Source: Oscillospiraceae bacterium
GTDB taxonomy: Bacteria; Bacillota; Clostridia; Oscillospirales; CAG-272
Assembly: GCA_015065295.1 (NCBI GenBank)
Contig: SVQN01000027.1
Coordinates: forward strand, 1 to 34,643
Direction of reading: 5' to 3'
DNA length: 34,643 nucleotides
Shown: in pieces, positions 1 to 6,846 of the stretch
How positions within the stretch are numbered: position 1 is the first letter of the stretch
Layout: every line of letters begins with the position of its first letter
The notes under the pieces: model-generated
Told to the model about the DNA's origin: nothing
Database searches by the model: none
Seen by the model: the letters and a program-made list of their open reading frames with translations, nothing else
Program-made: the position numbers and the translations under genes

Positions 1-130
1 TTGCTCTAATTACTATTTAAGAGCTTTTGTAAATTCAAAAGAATTTTCGGAGTCTTTCTTAGTACATTGTTGTTCAATTTTCAATGAGCGATCTTTTTTT
101 GATCGCCGCCGTTGTTCCGGCGACTTTTTT
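1..130 (-). other. 16S rRNA operon leader (gene lies off the left edge)
   Basis: Read leftward, the sequence after the most proximal promoter has the typical Firmicutes 16S leader: a boxA-like antitermination stretch at 72-89 (core CATTGAAAATTGAAC) followed by an A-rich spacer. Near the edge a short AGAGC/GCTCT stem (3-7 with 20-24) resembles the 16S processing stem. No mature 16S sequence is inside the window, so this is inferred from leader structure and the three promoters upstream. There is no credible ORF in 1-552. Confidence 0.75.
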
Positions 131-159
131 ATTATATCACATCCGCTCGCCTTTGTCAA
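131..159 (-). promoter_or_regulatory. rrn promoter P1 (proximal)
   Basis: On the minus strand TTGACA (154-159) and TATAAT (131-136) are separated by 17 bp, a perfect sigma-A promoter. A-rich tracts lie upstream of the -35 box (UP-element-like). The initial transcribed region carries a GTCGCCG...CGGCG hairpin that is also found after P2. Confidence 0.85.
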
Positions 160-283
160 GAAGTTTTTCAAAAGTTTTTTAAACTTTTTTTCGTTCGCTC
201 TTTGTAGAGGTTTGAGGTTGTTCCTCATCCGCTCTCAGACTTGCTTCTTTTGTGATCGTCGCCTTTCTGTCGGCGACTTGTTT

Positions 284-312
284 ATTATATCACATCCGGT
301 TCCGTTTGTCAA
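284..312 (-). promoter_or_regulatory. rrn promoter P2 (middle)
   Basis: TTGACA (307-312), a 17-bp spacer and TATAAT (284-289), leftward. The transcript begins with a GTCGCC...GGCGAC hairpin similar to that of P1. A-tracts upstream could act as an UP element. Confidence 0.85.
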
Positions 313-397
313 GGGGTTTTGCAAAGTTTTTTTAAAAAACTTTTTTCAGCCGCTTGGCTTGGAGCCTTCGTGATGCCGTCTCGTTGACAGCCCCGTT

Positions 398-426
398 ATT
401 ATATCACTTCTTACACCGCTTGTCAA
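398..426 (-). promoter_or_regulatory. rrn promoter P3 (distal)
   Basis: TTGACA (421-426), a 17-bp spacer and TATAAT (398-403), leftward. It is preceded upstream (427-490) by several A5-A7 tracts at roughly helical spacing, the strongest UP-element-like stretch of the three. Its initial transcribed region differs from P1 and P2. Confidence 0.85.
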
Positions 427-515
427 GGCCTTTTCGAAATCTTTTTTAGCTTTTTTCAACTTTTTTCGATTTTTTTCTTCTTTTCTCTCTTCCACCTCTT
501 TCCACCATGTTTTAA

Positions 516-540
516 AGGGCGCACCATACCGGTACGCCCT
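516..540 (-). terminator. Probable terminator of the MATE-ASRT-uxuB-lipoprotein unit
   Basis: The hairpin AGGGCG-ACC / GGT-CGCCCT lies 13 bp past the lipoprotein stop codon, with a short T-rich tail on the minus strand. The U-tract is weak, so efficiency is uncertain. Confidence 0.5.
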
Positions 541-552
541 TCGTTTTCCCAT

Positions 553-888
553 TTACGGAGTCTGATCGCTCGGATAAATCGGAAGGTTCATTTCCACATA
601 GCACTCATTTTCCATCCCATCATAAATGACGTTCAGAATATAGTACCCCGCGTCCATGCCTTCGACAACTACTTCAAAATCATCTGCGTCCAGTTCCTTG
701 TCGGTACCATCCGCGTAGCTTGCGATCACAAGAAAATCTTCATTATTAAATTCATGCGTAGTGCTCGTCACTTCCGGTCCGTTATACACCGGAATCAGTC
801 CGATCAGTTCCGGACCGCCGCAGGATGCCAGCATCGCCAGCAGAACCGCGCCCGCACCGAGCATTTTCAGGGATTTCTTCAGATTCAT
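553..888 (-). CDS. Small lipoprotein with a bacterial Ig-like fold
   Basis: A 111-aa lipoprotein. The start is set at 888 because Met-Asn-Leu-Lys-Lys opens a classic signal peptide with lipobox LASC (Cys23) and an AAGGTG ribosome site lies upstream; a longer in-frame start would bury the signal. After the lipid-anchored Cys, the mature part (about residues 30-105) has the pattern of a short Big_3-type Ig-like domain: a Phe/Leu-rich beta strand, a YADGT turn, a D/E-rich turn, and Gly-Tyr-Tyr before the final strand. It probably sits on the outer face of the cytoplasmic membrane. It starts 25 bp after uxuB and is likely co-transcribed. Role unknown; the Ig assignment is from pattern only. Confidence 0.8.
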   Translation of the reverse strand: MNLKKSLKMLGAGAVLLAMLASCGGPELIGLIPVYNGPEVTSTTHEFNNEDFLVIASYADGTDKELDADDFEVVVEGMDAGYYILNVIYDGMENECYVEMNLPIYPSDQTP

Positions 889-913
889 AATAAACAACAC
901 CTTGCCGGGAAAA

Positions 914-1789
914 TTATACGCCGGAGTACGCGGCAAAACCACCGTCTACCGGAACAACCACGCCGTCCACGAACGCGGAGAACTTGTCATCCGCCAGCCA
1001 CAGCAGCGTGCCGTCGAGGTCGGCCGGAACACCGAAGCGGTTCATGGGCGTATGGGTGATGATCTTGTCCGCACGCGCGGTCAGAGAACCATCGGGATTG
1101 GTCAGCAGAGTACGGTTCTGTTCGGTCAGGAAGAACCCGGGCGCAATCGCGTTGACGCGGATGCCGACCGGAGCAAAATGAACCGCCAGCCACTGCGTAA
1201 AGTTGGAAACCGCCGCCTTCGCACCGGAGTACGCCGGAATACGGGTCAGCGGACGGAACGCATTCATGGAAGATACGTTGATGATCGTGCCGCCCTCTCT
1301 CGCCATATCGCGCGCAAATACCTGCGTCGGGATCAGCGTACCGAGGAAATTGAGATTGAACACAAACGAAATTCCTTCGGGATCGAGATCAAAGAACGTC
1401 TTGATGCCTTCGATCACACCCTTTTCGTCGAGTTCCGCCACTTCTTCGGGAGTCAGATTGTCACGGGAGGTCGAGCCCTTCGGATTGTTGCCGCCCGCAC
1501 CGTTCACGAGAATGTGAACATACCCGTACTTCTCATCAATAACCGCCTTTGCCGCTTCCACAGACGCCTTGTCCAGTACGTTCATTTCCACCGCAATCGC
1601 GTCACCGCCGTTTTCACGGATATCCGCCGCTACCTTTTCCGCCGCTTCCAGACGAAGGTCACAAACCACAACCTTCGCACCGGCTGCCGCCAGAGTCTTC
1701 GAGAAACCGGAGCAAAGCACACCGCCGCCGCCGGTCACAACTGCCGTCTTTCCGGCAAGATCAAAATTCATCGGAATATTGTAAGCCAT
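914..1789 (-). CDS. uxuB: D-mannonate oxidoreductase, SDR family (UxuB/YjmF type)
   Basis: 291 aa. A short-chain dehydrogenase with an N-terminal nucleotide-binding TGGGG motif (residues 19-23), NGAGG at 96-100, the catalytic serine in NVSSMNAF (171-178), and YSGAK (Tyr187/Lys191). The stretch TFFDLDPEG...FNLNFLGT and the C-terminal VDGGFAAYSGV match the Bacillus-type SDR fructuronate reductase as I recall it; this enzyme interconverts D-fructuronate and D-mannonate in hexuronate breakdown. The ATG at 1789 has an AGGTG ribosome site 6 nt upstream; a GTG three codons earlier is possible. The partner dehydratase UxuA is not in the window. It lies in the leftward unit behind the ASRT-like gene, separated from it by a palindromic repeat. 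Confidence 0.85.
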   Translation of the reverse strand: MAYNIPMNFDLAGKTAVVTGGGGVLCSGFSKTLAAAGAKVVVCDLRLEAAEKVAADIRENGGDAIAVEMNVLDKASVEAAKAVIDEKYGYVHILVNGAGGNNPKGSTSRDNLTPEEVAELDEKGVIEGIKTFFDLDPEGISFVFNLNFLGTLIPTQVFARDMAREGGTIINVSSMNAFRPLTRIPAYSGAKAAVSNFTQWLAVHFAPVGIRVNAIAPGFFLTEQNRTLLTNPDGSLTARADKIITHTPMNRFGVPADLDGTLLWLADDKFSAFVDGVVVPVDGGFAAYSGV

Positions 1790-1831
1790 AGTAAACACCT
1801 GTCTATATATAATAATGATATATTCTTTTTT

Positions 1832-1886
1832 AAAAAGGTTTTTGGAGGGGTGCGGGGAACCTTTTTCCTCAAAAAAGGTTCCCCGC
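1832..1886 (+). repeat. GGGG-AACC palindromic repeat, copy 1
   Basis: A conserved leader (AAAAAGGTTTTTGGAGGGG) is followed by a near-perfect hairpin at 1852-1886 with 10-bp GCGGGGAACC arms extended by T5/A6. It sits between two co-directional genes (ASRT-like and uxuB), so it would be inside their mRNA. No classic U-tract follows the stem on either strand, so it is not an obvious terminator. Confidence 0.85.
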
Positions 1887-1895
1887 GAAAAAACA

Positions 1896-2270
1896 TTATT
1901 CTTCCACAGCGTACGCGATGGTCGTCATGAGTGCCATTTCGGGAGCACTGGTGTCAAGACGGGAGTACTGGCATACGATGGGGGTGTTGGATTCCACGAG
2001 AACCGCGTAGGGGGTGTCGCGCGGGATCGGTTCGCCGTTCGCGTTGCGGAGCTTGTCCATACGGATGTGATGGGTACGCATAGCGGGGCACTGGGAGGAG
2101 AAGTCGGTGCGCGCGTCACGGTCTTCGAAGAAGAGGGTGAGCTTGATGTCCGCGTCTACGTCGGAAGTGTTGATAACGCAGATCGCTTCGTGGGAGATGC
2201 TCGCGTTCATGGAAACGGAGTTCAGATAGGTGTCCGGAATGAGCCAGACTTTCTTGCCGTAAGCCTTCAT
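1896..2270 (-). CDS. Sensory-rhodopsin-transducer-like (ASRT family) small-molecule-binding protein
   Basis: 124 aa, cytosolic, with no signal or membrane segment. The order of motifs follows the Anabaena sensory rhodopsin transducer family (PF07100): an N-terminal KKVWLIPD, SHEAICVINTSD, IKLTLFFEDR, then PRDTPYAVLVESNTPIVCQYSRLDT. The family is a small beta-sandwich that was proposed to bind small molecules, possibly sugars, and most bacterial members occur without rhodopsins. Here there is no opsin; neighbours are a MATE exporter upstream (42-bp gap) and a hexuronate dehydrogenase downstream, which fits a sugar-linked role (inference). The ribosome site AAAGGA lies 9 nt before the ATG. Confidence 0.8.
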   Translation of the reverse strand: MKAYGKKVWLIPDTYLNSVSMNASISHEAICVINTSDVDADIKLTLFFEDRDARTDFSSQCPAMRTHHIRMDKLRNANGEPIPRDTPYAVLVESNTPIVCQYSRLDTSAPEMALMTTIAYAVEE

Positions 2271-2312
2271 ATTGGTAAATCCTTTCAGATTAAAAAATTT
2301 GTCAGAGGAATG

Positions 2313-3656
2313 TCATTCTCTGCATACCGTCTTCTTCCAGCGGATTCCGAAGCACACGATCCGGCAGACCCAGTCCACCACCATCGCACACCATACGCCG
2401 ACCGCCCCCATACCGAGAACCGACGACAGCAGCACCCGGAAAAGAAACATCGACGCCATCGAAACCACCATGACGTACTTCGCGTCTCCCGTCGCCTTCA
2501 TCGCGTTCGGCAGAACAAACGCCGGCGTCCACAGAAGAACCGCAAACCCGTTGTGAATCCAGATCAGAGTCCGCGCCAGCTCCGCCGCTTCCGGAGAAAC
2601 GGAGTAGAAGCCCAGAATGAACGTCAGCATCGCAAAGATTCCGATGTTCACCGCCAGCAGAGAAACATAACAGTATTTCATAATTTTATAGGCATAAAAC
2701 CGCGCCGCACGGAGATCGCCCGCACCGACACACTGTCCGACCACCGTCACGATCGCCAGACTGAACGCAAATCCCGGCATCACGCCGAACGAGTCGATGT
2801 TGTTCGCCACCGCGTTCGCCGCAATCTGCACCGTCCCGCAGGACGAAATGATCCCCAGAACCAGCACACGTCCGAGCTGGAACGTCCCGCTTTCCAGAGA
2901 ACCGGGAATCCCGACCGCCAGAATGTTCTTCATCAGAACACCGTCCGCATGACCACGTCCGCGGTCACGGAGAATCTGCCGGTAATCCAGATGGATCGGA
3001 AGCCGCCGGTCGCCGAGCCGGATCATCAGAAATACACACGCCGCAATCCGTCCGACCACGGTCGCCAGAGCCGCTCCGAATACGCCGAGATGCAGAACAT
3101 AAATGCACAGCGCATTGCCCGCAACATTCAGCACGTTCACAAACATCGAGCAGAGCATGGAAATCTTCGAGTTGCCCATCGAGAAGAACAACGCCGCCGC
3201 CCCGTTGTACAGGGCAATAAACGGAAACGAAACCGCCGATACCAGCATATATGTCCGCGCCGCCGATGCCACGTCCGGTTCCAGCTCTCCGTAAAGCAGC
3301 CGGATCAGCCGCACATCCCCCGCGTAGACCACAAGCATGATGAACAGCGATGCCGTAAACGAAATCAGCATCAGCCCGAACGCACTCCGTTTTGCCTTCG
3401 CGGGATCGCCTGCACCGATCGCACGGCTGGCAACCACCGCGCCGCCCGTCGCCAGCGCACTGAACATATTGATAAACAGCGCACACAGCATATCGACCAG
3501 CGATACGCCCGACACCGCCGCATCCCCAAGCCCGGAAACCATCATCGTATCAACGATTCCCATAAGAATCCCGAGAACCTGTTCAATAATGAGCGGCACG
3601 ATCAGCAGAGCCAGTGCCTTCCGCGTAAACTGTATTTTAAATTCCCTCTCGTCCAT
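2313..3656 (-). CDS. MATE-family multidrug/metabolite exporter
   Basis: 447 aa with about 12 hydrophobic helices, the usual MATE size. N-terminal helices show IVPLIIEQVLGILMGIVDTMMVSGLG and VSLVDMLCALFINMFSALATGGAVVASRAIGAGD patterns, and the second half repeats them (LESGTFQLGRVLVLGIISSCG, FAFSLAIVTVVGQCVGAGD), the internal duplication expected of MATE transporters. These are cation-coupled antiporters in the cytoplasmic membrane; the substrate cannot be told from sequence. It is the first gene of the leftward unit with promoter 3699-3727 and an AAGGA ribosome site 8 nt upstream of the ATG. Confidence 0.92.
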   Translation of the reverse strand: MDEREFKIQFTRKALALLIVPLIIEQVLGILMGIVDTMMVSGLGDAAVSGVSLVDMLCALFINMFSALATGGAVVASRAIGAGDPAKAKRSAFGLMLISFTASLFIMLVVYAGDVRLIRLLYGELEPDVASAARTYMLVSAVSFPFIALYNGAAALFFSMGNSKISMLCSMFVNVLNVAGNALCIYVLHLGVFGAALATVVGRIAACVFLMIRLGDRRLPIHLDYRQILRDRGRGHADGVLMKNILAVGIPGSLESGTFQLGRVLVLGIISSCGTVQIAANAVANNIDSFGVMPGFAFSLAIVTVVGQCVGAGDLRAARFYAYKIMKYCYVSLLAVNIGIFAMLTFILGFYSVSPEAAELARTLIWIHNGFAVLLWTPAFVLPNAMKATGDAKYVMVVSMASMFLFRVLLSSVLGMGAVGVWCAMVVDWVCRIVCFGIRWKKTVCRE

Positions 3657-3698
3657 CCGTGTGTCCTTCTGTCACCTGTAAAAAAGAGATACAGGTGT

Positions 3699-3727
3699 AT
3701 TATAGCAGATACTTCATGAAATTGCAA
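3699..3727 (-). promoter_or_regulatory. Promoter of the MATE-ASRT-uxuB-lipoprotein unit
   Basis: TTGCAA (3722-3727), 17-bp spacer, TATAAT (3699-3704), reading leftward, about 40 bp before the MATE start. Confidence 0.8.
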
Positions 3728-3756
3728 CGGAATTTTTGTGAATATCTCCGCCTCCC

Positions 3757-3785
3757 TTGACTTTCCGCACCGTTTCTGCTATAAT
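3757..3785 (+). promoter_or_regulatory. Promoter of a putative small RNA
   Basis: TTGACT (3757-3762), 17-bp spacer, TATAAT (3780-3785), rightward. No gene with a ribosome site follows; the next feature is a hairpin and a terminator about 110 nt downstream. Confidence 0.75.
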
Positions 3786-3791
3786 AAAAAT

Positions 3792-3898
3792 GTGGAAAAC
3801 CGGACGGTTGCCGCATCATACAATTACACGTGAGTCGTGAAGCTGTGCTTCACAAAACAGTGAGTCATCTGTGCCAGCAAACGGCTCACTTCTTTTTT
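3792..3898 (+). ncRNA. Putative small RNA (candidate type I antitoxin)
   Basis: Promoter at 3757-3785, predicted start near 3792, a GTGAAGC/GCTTCAC hairpin at 3837-3853 and a Rho-independent terminator at 3859-3898. Only a 16-codon ORF without a ribosome site is present, so an RNA product is more likely. The RNA ends 13 nt inside the 3' end of the opposing small hydrophobic ORF (stop at 3886-3888) and fully covers the expected 3' UTR of that ORF, the geometry of txpA/ratA-like type I pairs. Function is inference. Confidence 0.5.
3859..3898 (+). terminator. Terminator of the putative small RNA
   Basis: AGTGAGTC (3859-3866) pairs with GGCTCACT (3883-3890), including one G-T pair, and is followed by TTCTTTTTT. 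Confidence 0.7.
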
Positions 3899-4014
3899 CT
3901 GTCGTTTCTGTCGCAGATATAGTAAATCAGCGACATCGTTGCAGCGACCGCACCGATGATGGTGAATATCCCCACAACAACCGAAAAAATCGTAAACGGT
4001 ATTCTACCATATTC
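3886..4014 (-). CDS. Candidate small membrane toxin (about 29-43 aa)
   Basis: The leftward ORF ends in one hydrophobic helix (IFSVVVGIFTIIGAVAATMS) followed by a basic tail (CDRNDRKKK), the layout of holin-like type I toxins. The start is uncertain: a GTG at 4012-4014 gives 43 aa but its GGAG is only 3 nt away, while a GTG at 3973-3975 gives 29 aa with no ribosome site. A -35/-10 pair (TTGACG, 17 bp, TAGAAT) at 4001-4029 would start the RNA downstream of the first GTG and therefore favours the shorter form. It overlaps the convergent small RNA at its 3' end. It could also be a decayed or non-coding stretch. Confidence 0.35.
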   Translation of the reverse strand, partial: EYGRIPFTIFSVVVGIFTIIGAVAATMSLIYYICDRNDRKKK

Positions 4015-4029
4015 CACAGACTCCGTCAA
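4001..4029 (-). promoter_or_regulatory. Possible promoter of the small hydrophobic ORF
   Basis: TTGACG (4024-4029), 17-bp spacer, TAGAAT (4001-4006), leftward. Confidence 0.45.
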
Positions 4030-4095
4030 GGGTCTTTTTTTCTTTGTGCTTCCGCAGAGCACAATATTAAACCCTATTAACAATCCCCGCATTTC

Positions 4096-4124
4096 TTGAC
4101 AATCTATACAAAATCTATTATAAT
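4096..4124 (+). promoter_or_regulatory. Promoter of solute-binding protein 1
   Basis: TTGACA (4096-4101), 17-bp spacer, TATAAT (4119-4124), about 44 bp before the start codon. The gap 3657-4167 is otherwise explained by the MATE promoter, the small RNA and the hydrophobic ORF. Confidence 0.85.
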
Positions 4125-4167
4125 GGAAATAACTTCAATCCGAATCCCCAATAACAGGAGGTTTTCC

Positions 4168-5694
4168 ATGAACAACGTAAAACGTTTATTCCTTGTTCTG
4201 CTCGCCGCCATTATGTGCAGCGGCAGTATCGTCGGCTGTGCAAGCACCGAAGAAACCGACACCCCCGCCGATATCTCCAACCCCACCGCTGAAGTTGAAG
4301 AAACCGAAGCGGAAACCGAAGCTCCCGACCCGTTTGCGGATTTCGACTACAACGGCCAGAGCTTCCGCGTCTACACCAGTATCAACAACGCATCCGGCAC
4401 CCTCGTTTCCTCCAACTTCCTCATTGAAGGTCCCGAAGAACTCACCGGGGAAGCGGCAGGCGACGCTGCGATCCAGAGAAATGCAGCTGTTTCCGAACTT
4501 CTGAACATCAATATGGAATTCACGCAGGTAGACCACAATTATGCCGGTGTCCAGAACGATGTCCGTACCTACATCATGGCAGGCGCAGACAGCTACGACC
4601 TCATCATCAACGACCTTTACGGTCTCACCGGTCTGACCGTTGAAGGGATGTTCCATTCCGCAGACAAGGGCGAATATTTTGACTTCACCCAGCCCTACTG
4701 GTACGGCGACTTCATGAACGATATCGCATTCAAGCAGGGGCAGACCTTCATGATGGCGGGCGACTTCATCATCGACACGCTCCGCACCGGTCACTGCCTC
4801 GTTTACAACAAGAACCTGTACACCGACCTCTACGGCAACGGCGACGGTCTGTACGAAATCGTTCTCAACGGCGAATGGACGATGGACAAGATGACCGAAC
4901 TCGTCGACGGTGCATACGTTGACCTCGACGGCAACGGTCAGAAAAACGTCGGCGACCAGCTCGGCTTCTCCGTCTTCCAGGACTGGGGTCCCTGCATCCC
5001 GTTCCTCATCACCAACGGCGCACAGTATGTAACCCGCAATGACGAAGGTTACCCGGTCATCGCCATGAACAACGAACGCACCATCCTCATGTGCGACAAG
5101 ATTTACGAACTCTGGAACAGCCAGGGTACCGGCGCACTCTCCCTCTGGCAGGATAACCAGACCGAACTCATGAACAACTTCGCCGCAGGCAAAATTCTCA
5201 TCGTCGGCTACCAGCAGCTCGGTTCCCTTGAAAGCGACGTTCTCCGTTCCGCAGAATACGAAATCGGCGTTGTCCCCTACCCGAAGCTCGACGAACTTCA
5301 GGAAAACTACATCACCTCCGCGCATGATACCTCCGAAATCGGTCTGATCCCCGTAACCATGCCGGAAGCCAACCTTTCCTTCGTCAGCGCGTGCCTCGAA
5401 GTTCTCTCCCGCGAATCCCACAAGAACGTTCTCCCGCTCTACTACGAAAACTCCCTCAAGGTCAAGTACACCCGTGACAACCAGTCCGCCCAGATGATCG
5501 ACATCATCCACGACGGCCTCGCCAACTCCTTCGCCCTCGCATGGCACCAGCCGCTCAACACCTTCCTCCAGAGCCTGATCCACTCCGCTGCCATGAACAA
5601 GGACACCTTCGCAAGCAAGTACGCGACCACCGAAAAAGCCCTGGTCAAGATGCTCGATCGTCTCATCACCAACTATTCCGACAACAACGGCTGA
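4168..5694 (+). CDS. Extracellular solute-binding lipoprotein 1 (ABC sugar-type)
   Basis: 508 aa. The start ATG has AGGAGG 6 nt upstream. The signal peptide ends in lipobox IVGCAS (Cys24), followed by an acidic Thr/Pro/Glu linker to about residue 62. The mature domain looks like a family-1 periplasmic-binding fold: FDYNGQSFRVYTS, GEAAGDAAIQRNAAV, and near residue 250 a Ca-loop-like DLDGNGQKNVGDQLGFS. A conserved C-terminal YTRDNQSAQMIDIIHDG is shared in form with binding proteins 2 and 3 of this window. It should hand an oligosaccharide or sugar to an ABC importer, but no permease or ATPase gene is adjacent. It is transcribed alone from 4096-4124; the ligand is unknown. Confidence 0.88.
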   Translation: MNNVKRLFLVLLAAIMCSGSIVGCASTEETDTPADISNPTAEVEETEAETEAPDPFADFDYNGQSFRVYTSINNASGTLVSSNFLIEGPEELTGEAAGDAAIQRNAAVSELLNINMEFTQVDHNYAGVQNDVRTYIMAGADSYDLIINDLYGLTGLTVEGMFHSADKGEYFDFTQPYWYGDFMNDIAFKQGQTFMMAGDFIIDTLRTGHCLVYNKNLYTDLYGNGDGLYEIVLNGEWTMDKMTELVDGAYVDLDGNGQKNVGDQLGFSVFQDWGPCIPFLITNGAQYVTRNDEGYPVIAMNNERTILMCDKIYELWNSQGTGALSLWQDNQTELMNNFAAGKILIVGYQQLGSLESDVLRSAEYEIGVVPYPKLDELQENYITSAHDTSEIGLIPVTMPEANLSFVSACLEVLSRESHKNVLPLYYENSLKVKYTRDNQSAQMIDIIHDGLANSFALAWHQPLNTFLQSLIHSAAMNKDTFASKYATTEKALVKMLDRLITNYSDNNG

Positions 5695-5720
5695 TAAAAT
5701 ATTGTTTTGCTTTGATTCCT

Positions 5721-5775
5721 GAGGGGAACCTTTTCAGAGGAAAGGTTCCCCTCAGACTCCCCTCCAAACCTCTTT
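5721..5775 (-). repeat. GGGG-AACC palindromic repeat, copy 2 (left end of the giant palindrome)
   Basis: A hairpin of GAGGGGAACC/GGTTCCCCTC (5721-5753) is followed by the reversed conserved leader CCCCTCCAAACCTCTTT. It is 26 bp after the solute-binding protein 1 stop and may terminate or stabilise that mRNA. Confidence 0.8.
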
Positions 5776-6339
5776 GGACTGCTATCAAATTTTGAATGTG
5801 CAGGTTTTTCGGTTTGGGGGGATTTTTTATGGGTGCCTGCGTAGCCATTTGGGTGATCCCATCCGCTGACATGATGCTGGTTTGAATCTCTACGAAAATC
5901 GTTAAATGGAAATCAGGGGCCGCCGAGACCCTGATTTCCCACGCCATGCAGTGAAGCTATGATTTAGTACGCCACTATAGAATTCAGCTACATTTTATTA
6001 AGCTTCCGCGCGTCTTGGCTCACCCGCCGTCCGCGCTTTGCGTTCGTTCGGTCGGCTGACATACAGTTTTCTTCGAAAAGCACGAACGGCGTCAGCCAAG
6101 GAGTGCGGGGGATGACCAAATGTAGCTGAATGCTATCGTGACGCACCTCATCAACGTATCTCCATACGGCGCGGGAAGTCAGGGTCTTGGCGGAGCCTGA
6201 CTTCCCCGTTATAATTTTCGTAGAATTTCAAACCAACCTCATGTCAGCGGATGGGATCAACTATATGGCTACGCAGGTACCCAAGAAAATCCCCCTATAA
6301 AAAGAAAAATCTGCAATAACCAAATGGCTACAACAGATT

Positions 6340-6394
6340 AAAAAGGTTTTGGAAGGGGTTTGGGGAAACCTTTTCCTCAAAAAGGTTTCCCCAA
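6340..6394 (+). repeat. GGGG-AACC palindromic repeat, copy 3 (right end of the giant palindrome)
   Basis: Conserved leader AAAAAGGTTTTGGAAGGGG (6340-6358) followed by the hairpin TGGGGAAACC/GGTTTCCCCA (6361-6393). It is the mirror image of copy 2 and ends 12 bp from the rnpB terminator. Confidence 0.85.
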
Positions 6395-6405
6395 GAAAAG
6401 ACAAA

Positions 6406-6438
6406 CAAAAAAACGACCCATAAATCAAGGATCGTTTT
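6406..6438 (-). terminator. rnpB terminator
   Basis: On the minus strand AAAACGATCC pairs with GGGTCGTTTT (6429-6438 with 6411-6420), followed by a T7 run (6407-6413). Confidence 0.85.
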
Positions 6439-6439
6439 C

Positions 6440-6812
6440 CGGCAGGCTTGTAAGCCGGGTTCTGTACGCATTGCTGCGTGACTGCCATCTATCTGTGATC
6501 GGCGTTGCCGCAGACCTTATAGCCACCTGTGCGGATATACCGGGCCGGCACGGTCACAAGGGACCCCGCACATACGGTGTTGCATCGGATAGGGTTTACA
6601 TTTGCACACAGTCGCCTGTCGTGCCGGTGAGCTTTTACCTCGCCTTTCCATCTGTACCGTGTATTCTGCAATACGTTGGTAGTCTATTTCTGTTGCACTT
6701 TCCCGGAGGTTCCCCTCGGCGGACGTTATCCGTTATCCTGCCCTGCGATGCCCGGACTTTCCTCATGCCAATACCTTTCGGCACCATGACACGCGGCAGT
6801 CCCACCTGCGGG
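6440..6812 (-). ncRNA. rnpB: RNase P RNA (bacterial)
   Basis: About 373 nt on the minus strand. It carries the hallmark conserved segments of bacterial RNase P RNA in order: GAGGAAAGTCCGGGC near the 5' end, ACAGAAATAGACTACC, AGGTAAAAGCTCACCGG, and ACAGAACCCGGCTTACA near the 3' end. The 5' GCAGG and 3' CCTGC can pair as the P1 stem. It is the catalytic RNA that trims tRNA 5' leaders. It has its own promoter (6817-6846), overlapping the end of the DUF3842 gene, and its own terminator. Exact ends are estimated from the promoter and terminator. Confidence 0.95.
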
Positions 6813-6816
6813 GGAT

Positions 6817-6846
6817 ATTATACCATACAAACCGCGCATTTGTCAA
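6817..6846 (-). promoter_or_regulatory. rnpB promoter
   Basis: TTGACA (6841-6846), 18-bp spacer, TATAAT (6817-6822), leftward. The -35 box overlaps the stop codon of the DUF3842 gene (6843-6845). Confidence 0.85.

Larger units (their letters stand above)
5721..6394. repeat. Giant imperfect fold-back palindrome, 674 bp
   Basis: The left half and the reverse complement of the right half align along their whole length (arms about 335 bp, centre near 6058). Exact arm matches include TGATCCCATCCGCTGACATG (5853-5872 with its complement near 6241-6261), CCTGCGTAGCCAT, TTCAGCTACATTT and CGAAAAT. Both ends are GGGG-AACC repeats in opposite orientation. Each arm holds a further hairpin (ATCAGGG/CCCTGAT in the left, GTCAGG/CCTGAC in the right) whose two sides changed together. 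No credible ORF is inside. It fills the whole gap between solute-binding protein 1 and the rnpB terminator. I do not recognise the element; a non-autonomous mobile element or a structured RNA are both possible. Confidence 0.9.

Noticed and set aside
13-552. Two Lys-rich ORFs of 68-71 codons in the left end
   Set aside because: They lie across rRNA promoters and A-tracts, which explains the lysine content.
1815-3719. 634-codon rightward frame over the MATE and ASRT-like genes
   Set aside because: Composition is Arg/His/Gln-rich low-complexity typical of shadow frames; the leftward genes have domains, ribosome sites and a promoter.
4186-5583. 465-codon antisense frame over solute-binding protein 1
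   Set aside because: Shadow of the coding strand with no promoter or ribosome site.
5721-6394. CRISPR array
   Set aside because: Repeats are inverted arms, not regularly spaced direct repeats; no cas genes are present.
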